Shown: positions 43,848 through 53,262 of the stretch, in pieces | Layout: each line of letters begins with the position of its first letter | How positions within the stretch are numbered: position 1 is the stretch's first letter | Assembly: GCF_030693625.1 (NCBI RefSeq) | Contig: NZ_JAUYAF010000035.1 | Coordinates: forward strand, 1 to 64,000 | Source of the DNA: Phenylobacterium sp. | GTDB lineage: Bacteria > Pseudomonadota > Alphaproteobacteria > Caulobacterales > Caulobacteraceae | Length of the DNA: 64,000 bases | Reading direction: 5' to 3' | The notes under the pieces: model-generated | What the model was told of the DNA's origin: nothing | What the model saw: the letters and a program-made list of their open reading frames with translations, nothing else | Database searches by the model: none | Made by a program: the position numbers and the translations under genes

Positions 43848-45696
43848 GTCCGCCTACCTCCTGGGTCTGGGAAGCCTGGCCGCTGGAGCCTTGCTGACGC
43901 TCACCGTGCTGGTCGCCTTGGCGGGGCTAGGTCGCCTCTCCGTGGATCTTCAACTGGCCGAAGCGCCAGCCTGGCTCTGGTATTTTCGGGCAGACCCTCA
44001 GGTGCGCCGCTGGGTCGCGATTGGTCTGATGAGCGGGGTCATGACAGGCCTGCTGACGGGAGTCGGCGTCGCCAAGAGCCGGCGCCCTCCCCTGCATGGC
44101 GCGGCGCGCTGGGCCTCGGAGGCGGACCTTCATCGAGGGGGACTGCGCGCAACTCAAGGGGTGCTCCTGGGCCGCAAGAACGGACGGCTTCTGGTTTCCG
44201 GGGGCGAAGAGCACGTCATGCTCTATGCCCCGACGCGAAGCGGCAAAGGGGTTAGCGTGGTGATCCCCAACCTGCTGAACTGGCCAGACTCCACCGTGGT
44301 GCTCGACGTCAAACGCGAGAATTGGCAGGCGACTGCGGGCTTTCGGGCTCAACACGGACAGCAGGTCTTCCTGTTTGATCCGCTGGCCCCCGACGGTCGC
44401 ACAGCGCGCTACAATCCCTTGGGCCATATCGATCGCCACGATCCGATTGTGGTGATGGACGAGCTGCAGAAGCTTGCCGTCATGCTGTTTCCCACAACGC
44501 CCCGGGCCGACCCCTTCTGGTCTGAAGCCGCGCGCACAGGGTTTATTGGCGTCGGCGCCTTTGTCGCAGGTAGCGACATGCCCTTCAGCCTTGGCGCCAT
44601 CTACGGCGAACTCACCAATGGAGATCCACGCACGCGCCTTCCTGCGGAAATCCAGGTCCGACAAGCGGCAGGAAACCCCGTAAGCGCCCTCTGCGCCCGG
44701 GCTCTAGCGGACTTTTGCTCGACGTCCGATGGCACCTTCGCCGGGATCAAGCAGACCCTGACATCCAGGATGAACCTCTTCCTCAATCCGCGGGTCTGCG
44801 CCGCCACCGAGACCAGCGATTTCAACCTCGCCGACCTGCGCGACCGGCGGATCTCGATCTATCTCGGGGTCTCTCCAGACAACCTTGCGCGGGTGGCGCC
44901 CCTCTATAGCCTCTTCTTCCAGCAGCTGATCGAGATCAGCTCGCGAACCATGCCGGCCGGCGACCGCCACCAGGTGAAGGTCTTGGTGGTGCTCGACGAG
45001 TTCGCGCGCCTAGGCCACGCCGAAGCCGTCGCCCGCGGCTTCTCCTATATCGCGGGATACGGCCTGCGCCTTCTCCCGGTCCTGCAAAGCCCCGCCCAGT
45101 TGCGCGGCGAGTACGGCGCTGACCTGGCCCAGGACATCATCAGCAACTGCGGCGTGGAGATCGCCTTTGGGCTCAAGGAGCTTCATGTGGCCCAAGAGCT
45201 CTCCGAACGCCTGGGCTACTACACGACCACCGGCCGCGCGCGCAGCAGACCCGCTCTCCTGTCGCGTGGCAACCGCAGCCTGACGGAGTCCGATCAGCGC
45301 CGGGCATTGATGCTGCCGCAGGAGCTGATGCAGATGCCAAGCGATCAGCTCCTGGTTCTGCGCGCATCGATGCCGCCCGTTCTTGGTCGGAAGATCACCT
45401 ACTGGAAGGAACGCGCCTTTCGCCAGCGTGTCGCCCCACCCCCCTCCCTGCCAGAGGCGATCAGTCTCTCCCCGGCAAGCCATCCAGCGCCGCCGGGCGA
45501 CGGCTCTGAGGCGCAAGCCTCCAGCCAGCCCGACCGCCTTCGCTTGCATCTCGCGCCAGGCGTGACCGACCCCGAAAAGATAGATCCTGCCACCGCGACG
45601 CCTGAGGAGCGGCGACGCTGGGTCAAGGCCCAACTGGATCGAGGCGCCCTCAAAGCGCCGGTCGGCAAGGGCAGGACCAAGGGGCGCGCGCAATAG
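43813..45696 (+). CDS. virD4: VirD4/TraG-type coupling protein
   Basis: I start at ATG 43813 ([20 protein letters not shown]); a longer frame would overlap virB11 further. The 627-residue protein has two N-terminal spans, HGAARWASEADLHRGGL, Walker A LYAPTRSGKGVSVVIPNLL (about residue 140) and Walker B VLVVLDEFARLG. It recruits the relaxase-DNA complex to the channel. The relaxase gene follows on the opposite strand, tail to tail, 6 bases away. Confidence 0.93.
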   Translation: MSRFGDAPWWLKSAYLLGLGSLAAGALLTLTVLVALAGLGRLSVDLQLAEAPAWLWYFRADPQVRRWVAIGLMSGVMTGLLTGVGVAKSRRPPLHGAARWASEADLHRGGLRATQGVLLGRKNGRLLVSGGEEHVMLYAPTRSGKGVSVVIPNLLNWPDSTVVLDVKRENWQATAGFRAQHGQQVFLFDPLAPDGRTARYNPLGHIDRHDPIVVMDELQKLAVMLFPTTPRADPFWSEAARTGFIGVGAFVAGSDMPFSLGAIYGELTNGDPRTRLPAEIQVRQAAGNPVSALCARALADFCSTSDGTFAGIKQTLTSRMNLFLNPRVCAATETSDFNLADLRDRRISIYLGVSPDNLARVAPLYSLFFQQLIEISSRTMPAGDRHQVKVLVVLDEFARLGHAEAVARGFSYIAGYGLRLLPVLQSPAQLRGEYGADLAQDIISNCGVEIAFGLKELHVAQELSERLGYYTTTGRARSRPALLSRGNRSLTESDQRRALMLPQELMQMPSDQLLVLRASMPPVLGRKITYWKERAFRQRVAPPPSLPEAISLSPASHPAPPGDGSEAQASSQPDRLRLHLAPGVTDPEKIDPATATPEERRRWVKAQLDRGALKAPVGKGRTKGRAQ

Positions 45697-45702
45697 CCGA
45701 AG

Positions 45703-46725
45703 TCACCGCAACATCGCCCGATGGTGTTTGGCCCGCTCCTTCAGCACTTCGGCCAGTTCGCGCAGCTGACGCGCGATTTCCAGGCGCCGCGTGTCGGGAG
45801 GCGGCATGGCGGCGACGAAAGTCCGCAGTCCCTCGGCCTGGCGTTGATCGCCAGGATCGTGCGACCGCGCCAGGACTTCAGCCTGCCGCAGATATAGCCC
45901 CCGCACGTTTGACTGGGTTTGGACAATCCTCAGCTCCCAGGGCCGCGTCGTGTCACCGGGATCGAAGGCGGCGTCGGCGGCCTCCACGTAGGCTGCCTCC
46001 AAGGTCCGCGGCATAGGCCCCTCCCCACGTTCATATTGCTCGCGCATCTTGCGGATTGCGATGGGCTCAGCCTTCCGCGTGACCCCACGAGAAACCCGTG
46101 ATGTCGCCTCCGCCGCGACACCGCGGTCGCGCAGCGCCTCGGAAAAGCTCTCGCGCGTCTGCCTCAGGTCGGCTCTATCGGGGGTGTAGCGCTCGCCCTG
46201 CGCGCCCAATGCGCGGATCACGAGGTGAGCATGGGGATGGGAGGTGTCTGCGTGACGCACCCATGCGTACTCAAACCGCTCACGCCACAGCTGGATGGCG
46301 GTCTCCCTCACCGCGTCTTCCAAAGCCTTCGGGTCTGTTCCAGGCGGCATCGAAAACACCATCGTGCGCCCAATTGGACTGTTGGGACGCCGCAAGCTGT
46401 CGACAGCCGCAAGGCCTGCCCAGTCCTCGGTGAGCTCCTTGGTCGCCTCGCGCCCGCTCAGCCAATGGCCGTCCTGATCCTCCAGTTGAAGGGCGCCATG
46501 GCGGGTGATGTAGTCGAGGTGGCGAGCCAGCTGCGGGCGGCTATGCACAGCCCCGGTCACCATGAACATCACCTCCCGAGCACCGGCGACAACGCGACTT
46601 AGGCGCTCAGCCGGCATTGGAAATTCAAGGCTCGGACGCTGCAGGGTTTGCGGAGTTCTCCGCCCCCGGGCTGGCCTGGAGCGCCAGTCATCCTCAAAAC
46701 CACGCGCTCGGCCAAGGTCACTCAC
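45703..46725 (-). CDS. VirD2-type relaxase
   Basis: The 340-residue protein has the relaxase pattern: HLDYITRHGALQLEDQDGHW with a candidate catalytic Tyr72, TMVFSMPPGTDPKAL, and the metal-binding HPHAHLVIRALG (residues 163-167) that marks Ti-type relaxases. It nicks oriT and stays bound to the DNA end during transfer. It is short for a relaxase and has no helicase domain. Its start overlaps the mobC-like stop. Confidence 0.88.
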   Translation of the reverse strand: MSDLGRARGFEDDWRSRPARGRRTPQTLQRPSLEFPMPAERLSRVVAGAREVMFMVTGAVHSRPQLARHLDYITRHGALQLEDQDGHWLSGREATKELTEDWAGLAAVDSLRRPNSPIGRTMVFSMPPGTDPKALEDAVRETAIQLWRERFEYAWVRHADTSHPHAHLVIRALGAQGERYTPDRADLRQTRESFSEALRDRGVAAEATSRVSRGVTRKAEPIAIRKMREQYERGEGPMPRTLEAAYVEAADAAFDPGDTTRPWELRIVQTQSNVRGLYLRQAEVLARSHDPGDQRQAEGLRTFVAAMPPPDTRRLEIARQLRELAEVLKERAKHHRAMLR

Positions 46726-47141
46726 GAGGCGCCATTCCAGTTGTCCAGATTGCCCTGGAAGGCCGCCCGAAGGCGCGCGAGCTGGAGGCGGATTTCGCCG
46801 GCTTGCTCACGGAGCTGACGCAGATGGTCGGGATTGGCGCCCGCGGTCTCCTGGATCGCGTTCAGCACATGATGGATGTGCACGCCGATACGCCTCAGTT
46901 CGACCTGCACCTCGATGAAGGCCAGTTCGTCGGGCCGGCTCAGCGTCTGCGCATGAAGAAGACGGCCGCGAATCAGGGCCTCGATCCATCGCGATGGGAC
47001 CATGTCCATCGACTTGGCCTGCAGTTCCAGCGCGACAGCCAATTCGGCTCCGATCTTCACCGAGACCCGCTCTGGCCAGCCTTGAATGCGATGACTGGCC
47101 CGCTTGGAGGCGGAGCCAGACGACGAGGCCGACCTATTCAT
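46722..47141 (-). CDS. MobC-like relaxosome accessory protein
   Basis: I start at ATG 47141 (MNRSASSSGSASKRASHRIQ); the longer frame adds non-coding-looking sequence. The 139-residue product has a ribbon-helix-helix-like part (RVSVKIGAELAVALELQAKS) and a helical C-terminus (RRIGVHIHHVLNAIQETAGA) like MobC/TraJ-type proteins that help the relaxase bind oriT. Same strand as and 4-base overlap with the relaxase gene. Confidence 0.8.
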   Translation of the reverse strand: MNRSASSSGSASKRASHRIQGWPERVSVKIGAELAVALELQAKSMDMVPSRWIEALIRGRLLHAQTLSRPDELAFIEVQVELRRIGVHIHHVLNAIQETAGANPDHLRQLREQAGEIRLQLARLRAAFQGNLDNWNGAS

Positions 47142-47503
47142 CAACGGCGCCCCCAGGTCGCCAATGGCAGGACGCCCTCGCCCACCCGTGACCCCACATG
47201 GCCGTCCCAACTCGGTCTCCACCGCGAGGGCAACCCATTGTCGGTCTCCATAGAAAGCTAGGCGGGCGAGTAGTTCAAACCTCGCCGGCCGCGCTGACAA
47301 CACGCAAGTCTACGTGCTCGGGCGTCCGCCCTGATGGCGCCTGGCTCGCCTGCATGTCGAGCTCGGCCCGCATTGGCTGAGACCTACGGTGAGCGGCAGT
47401 CGGTTCGGGGGCGCCTGCTGCTGGCCCTGGCGGTTGCTAGGGGCGCTACGCCATCACAGCAAACCGGTTTGCTCCGCCTGGCGACCGATGAGAGTGTTGT
47501 GGG
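47142..47503. other. 362-bp region upstream of the mobC-like gene, expected oriT
   Basis: The position before mobC-relaxase is where oriT normally lies. I could not identify a nic sequence with confidence. A perfect 16-bp palindrome is at 47458-47473. No gene is seen. Confidence 0.3.
47458..47473. promoter_or_regulatory. 16-bp perfect palindrome
   Basis: AGCAAACCGGTTTGCT reads the same on both strands and lies 30 bases before the small gene at 47504. It may be an operator or part of oriT. Confidence 0.45.
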
Positions 47504-47677
47504 ATGCAAGAGCGATATCACGTGCGCAATGATGGCCCGGACTGGGAAGTCTATGACAAGTTCACGGGTGAAACCGTGGCCATCGCGACCGTCCAGCAGG
47601 CCGGGCTATGCTACTCGGATGCTGTGGCCCTTGCGCACATGCTCAACACCCGCGCCCAGCGCGCCGTCCTTCAATAG
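47504..47677 (+). CDS. small hypothetical protein
   Basis: A 57-residue frame from ATG 47504: MQERYHVRNDGPDWEVYDKF, then TGETVAIATVQQAGLCYSDA and VALAHMLNTRAQR. The ordered alternation of charged and hydrophobic residues and coding-like third positions suggest a real gene. Proteins with RNDGPDWEVYD-like starts occur near mobile regions of related bacteria as far as I recall; no function is known. Confidence 0.55.
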   Translation: MQERYHVRNDGPDWEVYDKFTGETVAIATVQQAGLCYSDAVALAHMLNTRAQRAVLQ

Positions 47678-47803
47678 CCAAGGCTGATGGGCCCCGTTGG
47701 GGGACCAGAAGCCCCCAGAGACATGGGTTCACGGCGCGCCGTATTCGAGCCGAAACCTTCGCGAACCTGCCAAACGGCGCCGGCGAGACAGGCGTTTGCT
47801 AGC

Positions 47804-48637
47804 TCAGGAGATCGTGATCCGCAGCGGCTCACGCCGCCGGGCGATAGCTGCAGCGATGTCCTTGAAGGCTAGGGGCAGCAGGCCCCAGGGCTCAAGGCAG
47901 TAGCGCGCGAACATCCGACGCGGCTCCTGGGCCAGTCGGAAAGCCCATACCAGGCCAGCGTCGCTCATCCAGGGCGGCGGGGCGATTTGGACGTCGGCCT
48001 CATAGTCGAAGGCCGCCCCCACCGGCATGATCACGCAGTCGGGCAAAGCCTCGAGATTGGCATCGATCCACAGCTCCTGGCGCGGCATGCCCATGCCGAC
48101 GAAGAGGATGTCAGGCTTGAAGGCCGCGATCTCCTCCAGGGCCTCCGTATTGCCGGCCGAGCCGGGCGTGGCGTCAAAATAGCCGTCGCGGCCGCCGATC
48201 ACCGCGCCCGGATACTTGGCCATCAGCCGCTCCGAGGCCGTCTCCACCACCCCCGACGCGCCGCCGATGTAGAAGACGCGGTAGCCCTTGGCCGCCACCA
48301 TGCTCCAGAACAGCGGACGGAAGTCCACATAGCTGCAGCGGTGGAATGTGCGGCTGGGCATCCCCAGCAGGCGGGCGAAGAAGATCACCGGGGTGGAGTC
48401 CATCTCGATGATGTCGGCCTTGGCGAAGAAGCTGGCCAGCTCGGGGCGCGTCTTCAGCAGGTACAGGCTATGGCTGTTGTGGTTGGCGATGATCGCCTTG
48501 CGGCCCGCGGCGATGAACCGCCCGATGTGATGCATCACCTCCTGCGGCCGCATCAGGTCGATGTCGCCCCCCAGGATGCGGATGCGTTCCGTCGTCCGGC
48601 GGGCGGTGCGGAATGGGGCAGGCTGGGCGCCGTCCAT
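47804..48637 (-). CDS. WecG/TagA/CpsF-family glycosyltransferase
   Basis: I start at ATG 48637 (MDGAQPAPFRTARRTTERIR); the frame is open far upstream across the divergent kinase gene, which is an artefact. The 277-residue protein has the family marks IIANHNSHSLYLLKTRPELA, IIEMDSTPVIFFARLLGMP, GYRVFYIGGASGVVETASER and DILFVGMGMPRQELWIDANL. It transfers an N-acetylhexosamine to a lipid-linked sugar in surface-polysaccharide synthesis at the inner membrane. Confidence 0.9.
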   Translation of the reverse strand: MDGAQPAPFRTARRTTERIRILGGDIDLMRPQEVMHHIGRFIAAGRKAIIANHNSHSLYLLKTRPELASFFAKADIIEMDSTPVIFFARLLGMPSRTFHRCSYVDFRPLFWSMVAAKGYRVFYIGGASGVVETASERLMAKYPGAVIGGRDGYFDATPGSAGNTEALEEIAAFKPDILFVGMGMPRQELWIDANLEALPDCVIMPVGAAFDYEADVQIAPPPWMSDAGLVWAFRLAQEPRRMFARYCLEPWGLLPLAFKDIAAAIARRREPLRITIS

Positions 48638-48685
48638 GGCGTATGGGCTTCCGTCAGTGGCGTTCAGAGGCGAGAGACTAGGGCG

Positions 48686-49483
48686 ATGGCGCTTAACAAA
48701 GGGCTGAGGGTCCGAATCGAACGGGTGTTGGCGGCGACGGGGCGGCCCGGCGGCAGGGCGCCGACCCTCGTCGGCCACGGCCAATCGGGCGACCTGGTGG
48801 CCCGCTGCGGCGACGCCTTCGTCAAGGTCACCCAACGGTCCCACGTCTGGAACAGCCAGGCGCTGGAGCGAGAAGCCGAAGTCCTGCGCTGGTTGGCCGG
48901 AAGGGCGCCGGTTCCGAGGGTGCTGTGGTTTGGCCAGGTCGATGACGATCTGGCCCTGGTCACGCTGACCGCGCCGGGAACCGCGGTCTCCCACGTCGGG
49001 GAGCCTGAGGCTGAAGCCGCGCTTGTGGCCACCATCGCCACCCTGGCCGCCCTGCACGCCACGCCCATTGCCGACTGCCCCTTCGACCTGCGGCTTTCGA
49101 TCAAGCTGGCGGAGGCCCAGGCCCGCGTGGAGGGCGGCGCGGTGGACGAGACCGACTTTGATCCCGAACGGCTGGGCCTGACCGTCCAGCAGGCCTGGGA
49201 CCAGCTCACCGCTACGCTCCCCGTCACGGAGGACCCCGTCCTGGCCCACGGCGACGCCAGCCTGCCCAACTTCGTCTGGAACGGCGGGGCGCAGGTCACC
49301 CTCATCGATGTCGGCCGCTTCGGGGTCGCCGACCGCTATCAGGACCTTTCGCTGTTCCTACGCTCGGCCAGGCGCAACCATCCCCACGTCGACGCCGTAC
49401 ATCTGCTGGCGCGCCACTATCGCCTGGCCGATCTGGACCAGGCGCGCCTCGACTTCTACCGGTTCCTCGACGAGTTCTTCTGA
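48686..49483 (+). CDS. APH-like phosphotransferase
   Basis: I start at ATG 48686 ([20 protein letters not shown]). The 265-residue protein has the aminoglycoside-phosphotransferase fold: [20 protein letters not shown] (N-lobe with Lys), catalytic [16 protein letters not shown] and [20 protein letters not shown] (metal-binding Asp), the APH(3')-type pattern. Substrate unknown; chromosomal copies often act on sugars or small alcohols rather than antibiotics. Divergent from the glycosyltransferase gene and joined to the photolyase gene. Confidence 0.82.
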   Translation: MALNKGLRVRIERVLAATGRPGGRAPTLVGHGQSGDLVARCGDAFVKVTQRSHVWNSQALEREAEVLRWLAGRAPVPRVLWFGQVDDDLALVTLTAPGTAVSHVGEPEAEAALVATIATLAALHATPIADCPFDLRLSIKLAEAQARVEGGAVDETDFDPERLGLTVQQAWDQLTATLPVTEDPVLAHGDASLPNFVWNGGAQVTLIDVGRFGVADRYQDLSLFLRSARRNHPHVDAVHLLARHYRLADLDQARLDFYRFLDEFF

Positions 49484-50940
49484 TGTCCCCACCGATCATC
49501 GTCTGGTTCCGCCGCGACCTGCGCCTGGCCGACAACCCGGCTCTGGAGGCCGCGATGCGCGCCGGCGGGCCGGTCATCCCGCTCTATGTGCTGGACGAAA
49601 CCCCGGGCCTGCGCGCCCCGGGCGCCGCCTCCCTGTGGTGGCTGGACAAGTCCCTGGCCTCGCTGGCTGCAGATCTGGAAGCCGCCGGATCGCGGCTGGT
49701 CCTGCGGCGCGGGGTCGCCGCCGACATCGTCCTGCAGCTCGCGCGCGAGACCGGCGCCGCCGAGGTGCTCTGGAACGCGACCTTCGACCCTGGCCACGGC
49801 GAGCGCGACAAGGCCCTGGCCGGGGCCCTGAAGCGCGAGGGCGCCGAGTCCCGACGCTTCAACGGCGGCCATCTGGTCAACCTCGATGAGGTGAAGACCA
49901 AGGCGGGCGGCGACTTCAGCGTCTTCACCCCCTTCTGGCGCACGGCCCGCCAGGCGGTCATCGACGGCGGGTCGATCCCGGCGTCCTCGGCCCTGGCCGC
50001 CCCCGCCGCCTGGCCCGCCTCCGAACAGCTGTCGGACTGGCGCCTGCACCCCACGGCGCCGGACTGGTCCGGCGGCTTCAGCGATTGGCGGCCCGGCGAG
50101 GCCGGCGCCCACGACGCCCTGGAGGCCTTCACCGCCCAGGCCCTGAAGACCTATTCCACCGGGCGCGACCGGCCGGCCATCAATGGCACCTCACGCCTCT
50201 CCCCCCACCTGCACCTTGGCGAGATCAGTCCCAAGGCCTGCTGGCGCGCCGCCCAGGTCGCCGCCCATCACGGTCAGGCCAGCGACGGGGAGGCCGAGAA
50301 ATTCCTGGCTGAGCTGGGCTGGCGGGAGTTCAACGCCGCCATCGCCCGCGGCGCCGATCTCGCCAAGACCAACTTCGACCGCAAGTTCGACGCCTTCCCC
50401 TGGCGCGACGATCCTCAAGGCCTGGAGGCGTGGAAGCATGGCGTCACCGGTTACCCCATTGTCGACGCCGGCATGCGCCAGCTCTGGTCAACCGGCTGGA
50501 TGCACAACCGCGTCCGCATGATCACGGCCTCCTTCCTCACCAAGCACCTGCTGATTGACTGGCGGTTGGGAGAGCAGTGGTTCTGGGACACCCTGGTGGA
50601 CGCCGATCACGCCTCCAACGCCGGCAACTGGCAGTGGGTGGCGGGGTCGGGCGCCGATGCGTCGCCCTATTTCCGCATCTTCAACCCCATGCTCCAGAGT
50701 GAGAAGTTCGATCCGCCCGGCGATTATATACGCCGCTGGGTTCCCGAACTCGCGCGGCTGCCGGCCAAGCTGATCCACGCGCCGTGGACCGCGACCGCCC
50801 CTGTGCTGGCGGGATCGGGAGTGCGGCTGGGCCACACTTACCCCCGGCCCATCGTCGACCACGCCTTCGCCCGACAGCGGGCCCTGGACGCCTATGCCGT
50901 GATCCGGGCCGGTCCAGGACCGGCGAACACTGAAGCCTGA
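49483..50940 (+). CDS. phrB: DNA photolyase (CPD class I type)
   Basis: The 485-residue protein has the N-terminal antenna-binding domain ([20 protein letters not shown]) and the FAD domain: [65 protein letters not shown] and [20 protein letters not shown]. It repairs UV-made pyrimidine dimers with blue light. Its ATG overlaps the kinase stop (TGATG). Confidence 0.94.
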   Translation: MSPPIIVWFRRDLRLADNPALEAAMRAGGPVIPLYVLDETPGLRAPGAASLWWLDKSLASLAADLEAAGSRLVLRRGVAADIVLQLARETGAAEVLWNATFDPGHGERDKALAGALKREGAESRRFNGGHLVNLDEVKTKAGGDFSVFTPFWRTARQAVIDGGSIPASSALAAPAAWPASEQLSDWRLHPTAPDWSGGFSDWRPGEAGAHDALEAFTAQALKTYSTGRDRPAINGTSRLSPHLHLGEISPKACWRAAQVAAHHGQASDGEAEKFLAELGWREFNAAIARGADLAKTNFDRKFDAFPWRDDPQGLEAWKHGVTGYPIVDAGMRQLWSTGWMHNRVRMITASFLTKHLLIDWRLGEQWFWDTLVDADHASNAGNWQWVAGSGADASPYFRIFNPMLQSEKFDPPGDYIRRWVPELARLPAKLIHAPWTATAPVLAGSGVRLGHTYPRPIVDHAFARQRALDAYAVIRAGPGPANTEA

Positions 50941-51256
50941 TCCTGCGGGCTTTTTCGACGCGGCGCCGGCGACCAGCTGGCGCTTGGCGCGGTAGCGGTC
51001 ACTTTCCCTGACGAAGCCCGCCGTCAAGTCAGTCAACTGCGGCGAAAAATCTGCATTGATCTGAGGCCCTCCTTGCGAATGGCATCCGCAAGAGCTCAAC
51101 AGTCCCAACTCGGTTGTATCCGCGAGGCGAACCCTCGGAGCCCGCGCAGCGGCGGGTCCGAGCACCCCCTACGACAGTTGTCGTTCCGATCTCCTATAGA
51201 AGCGACGCTCATGAATGGCGCTATTTGGACAATTATCTTGCGAGAATGCAAATAAG
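50941..51256. other. intergenic region before hipBA module 3
   Basis: No supported gene. A minus-strand frame ending near 50945 contains FVRESDRYRAKRQLVAGAAS, protein-like but unidentified, possibly the end of a lost gene. TTGGAC at 51225-51230 may be part of the module 3 promoter. Confidence 0.3.
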
Positions 51257-51272
51257 TGTCCATATATGGACA
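51257..51272. promoter_or_regulatory. palindromic operator before hipB module 3
   Basis: TGTCCATATATGGACA is a perfect 16-bp palindrome directly before a GTG start; another TGGACA half-site lies at 51226-51231. HipB proteins bind such symmetric TCC/GGA sites. Confidence 0.65.
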
Positions 51273-51608
51273 GTGCTACAAACCCCGGTCGAAATCCTTC
51301 ATGAGCTTGCGAGTCGCATCAAGGCGCGGCGCGTCGCCCTGGGCTGGCCGCAGCTTGAAGCCGCCCAACGCGCCGGCGTCGCCTATCGAACCTGGCGGCG
51401 GCTGGAGACCGAAGGTCAGGCGTCGCTGGAGGATATGGTCAAGGCCGCCGTCGCCCTGCGCTGCGAGGAAGGCCTGGCCGTCCTCTTTCCACCTCCCGCA
51501 GCCAGCAGTCTCGATGATCTCCTGGCGCAGCAAGCCGCCAAAGCAGCGACGCGCCCGATGAGGTTACGGGCGCCGCGGTCACGCCCACCTAAGGCGCATC
51601 GCCCGTGA
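51273..51608 (+). CDS. HipB-like XRE antitoxin, module 3
   Basis: I prefer the GTG at 51273 because the palindrome lies just before it; ATG 51246 is possible but would place the operator inside the gene. The 111-residue product has an XRE HTH (LASRIKARRVALGWPQLEAA, QRAGVAYRTWRRLETEGQAS) and a C-terminal part with FPPPAASSLDDLLAQQ. It overlaps hipA by 4 bases (GTGA). Confidence 0.82.
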   Translation: MLQTPVEILHELASRIKARRVALGWPQLEAAQRAGVAYRTWRRLETEGQASLEDMVKAAVALRCEEGLAVLFPPPAASSLDDLLAQQAAKAATRPMRLRAPRSRPPKAHRP

Positions 51609-52864
51609 AGCTCGTGCCTGGGACGCCGCTGGCTGCCAGCCTGGCCTTTGACGAGGACAAAGCCGCCTTACCCGTCGGCCGCCTGGCCATGGCCAGCGGC
51701 TTGGCGCAACTGGAATGGGCCCCCGAGCTGGTCGCGGCGCCCCTGCCGGTCTCGGCCCTGCTCTACCCGCCTGAACCGGGCCTGCATCCCGCGCGCAGCC
51801 ATGATTTTGAGGGTCTGCACGGCTTTCTCTCCGACAGCCTGCCGGAAGGCTGGGGCTATCTGGTCATGCGGCGGCGCTTGAGCAAGCTTGGCGTCGGCAT
51901 CGAGACCCTGAGCCCTCTCGACCAACTGGCGCTGGTCGGTGACCACGGCCGCGGCGCCCTCACCTATCGGCCGGCGACCGCGCCGCCGCCGGAGGTCGAA
52001 AGCCTCGACCTCGACGCGCTGGCCGCCGAGTCCATGGCGATCCTGGCCGGCCACGAGGGCAAGCTTGCCGACACCTTGGCCGCCCTGGCTGGAGGCTCGG
52101 GCGGCGCGCGGCCCAAGGTTCATGTCGGGTTCGACGCCGAGGGTCGGGTCTCAGTCTCAGAGTGCCAAGCCGCCGCCGGCCACGAAGCCTGGATCGTCAA
52201 GTTCGCCGCGACCAACGATCCGCCTGACATCGGCCCTATCGAGGCGGCCTACGCAGCCATGGCCATGGCCGCTGGTTTGGACATGGCGCCCTATCGCCTG
52301 CTGCCATCCAAGTCAGGCGCCGGATACTTCGCAACCCGCCGGTTTGACCGGCCTCGCCCCGGCCAGCGCCTGCACATGGTCTCGCTGAGCGGCGCGGTCG
52401 AAGCCCCCTGGCGCACTCCGGCAAGTTACGACCTCTTCCTGCGGGCGACCCAGGCCATCACGCGCCATGCCGACGACTTGCACGCCGCCTTCCGACGCAT
52501 GGTCTTCAACGTGCTGGCCAGCAATCGTGACGATCACACCCGCCAGCACAGCTACCTGATGGACGACCACGGCCAATGGCGACTGGCCCCTGCCTATGAC
52601 CTGACCTATTCGGCCGGCCCGGGCGGTGAGCACTATCTCGACGTCGAGGGGGAGGGCAAAAATCCGACCCACAAACAGGTCAGCGCCTTGGGGCGCCGCC
52701 ATGGCCTGCCAGACCGCTTGATCGAAGCCATCATCGATGAGGTCCGCGCAGCCGTGTCGGATTGGACCCGCTTCGCCGATGAGGCCGGAGTCACCAAGGC
52801 GTCGCGCGCGGAGATCCTAGTCGCCCACCAGGCTGTGGCCGCCCGCTTCCGGGCCAGAGCCTAG
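51605..52864 (+). CDS. HipA-family kinase toxin, module 3
   Basis: The 419-residue protein has VGRLAMASGLAQLEWAPELV and FLSDSLPEGWGYLVMRRRLS in the N-terminal part, GGSGGARPKVHVGFDAEGR, catalytic NRDDHTRQHSYLMDD and RLAPAYDLTYS. The Asn that usually follows DDHxx is Gln here, which occurs in one HipA branch but should be checked for activity. It belongs to a different branch from modules 1 and 2. Confidence 0.9.
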   Translation: MKLVPGTPLAASLAFDEDKAALPVGRLAMASGLAQLEWAPELVAAPLPVSALLYPPEPGLHPARSHDFEGLHGFLSDSLPEGWGYLVMRRRLSKLGVGIETLSPLDQLALVGDHGRGALTYRPATAPPPEVESLDLDALAAESMAILAGHEGKLADTLAALAGGSGGARPKVHVGFDAEGRVSVSECQAAAGHEAWIVKFAATNDPPDIGPIEAAYAAMAMAAGLDMAPYRLLPSKSGAGYFATRRFDRPRPGQRLHMVSLSGAVEAPWRTPASYDLFLRATQAITRHADDLHAAFRRMVFNVLASNRDDHTRQHSYLMDDHGQWRLAPAYDLTYSAGPGGEHYLDVEGEGKNPTHKQVSALGRRHGLPDRLIEAIIDEVRAAVSDWTRFADEAGVTKASRAEILVAHQAVAARFRARA

Positions 52865-53028
52865 GCGGGCCGCACGACGTATTCGCCCGCCGGCGGGCAA
52901 TGGCCCGAACCTCTATCGCCTGAGCGTATGTATGCTGGAGGTCCTGGTGCGAGGCATGGCCCCGGTTGGTGAGCTGTCTCGGAACCCCGCAGTCGGGCGA
53001 TGGAGCGGTTCCGAAGAATGAAGACCCT

Positions 53029-53262
53029 TCAGAAATTCGTGGCCGTACTCGGCACCGATTCGAGACGTCCGTCGTAAACCGCCGGCGAGATGAAGCGGCA
53101 CACCGCGGGGTGCATCCGGCGCGTGACCGGCAGGAACACGCCCCGCTCGGGCGGCGCCGTGGACGCGCCTCGCAGAAGATGGTCTAGCGTCGAACACCCC
53201 GAGCCCCCGGGGTGGACGCCCTGGATCGGCTGGGAAAGCTGCATCTGGTCACCCACCCGCAA
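53029..53262 (-). pseudogene. SF1 DNA/RNA helicase fragment
   Basis: The 78-codon frame reads RVGDQMQLSQPIQGVHPGGS, STLDHLL, then ERGVFLPVTRRMHPAVCRFI and SPAVYDGRLESVP. GDQMQLSQP and RRMHPAVCRFIS are consecutive motifs of UvrD/DNA2-like helicases of the TM0106 (RecB-like nuclease-helicase) type. Both the ATPase start and the second RecA domain are missing. Confidence 0.65.

Noticed and set aside
34783..47677. Integrated plasmid
   Set aside because: No RepA/RepB/RepC, ParA/ParB or replication-origin iterons were seen in the window, so an ICE- or IME-like element fits better.
48638..49249. N-terminal extension of the WecG/TagA glycosyltransferase frame
   Set aside because: The extra part is antisense to the phosphotransferase gene, which has intact kinase motifs; the family's usual N-terminus fits ATG 48637.
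50945..51165. Minus-strand frame with FVRESDRYRAKRQLVAG
   Set aside because: It looks protein-like but has no recognised family or start and continues antisense into the photolyase gene; left as unexplained.
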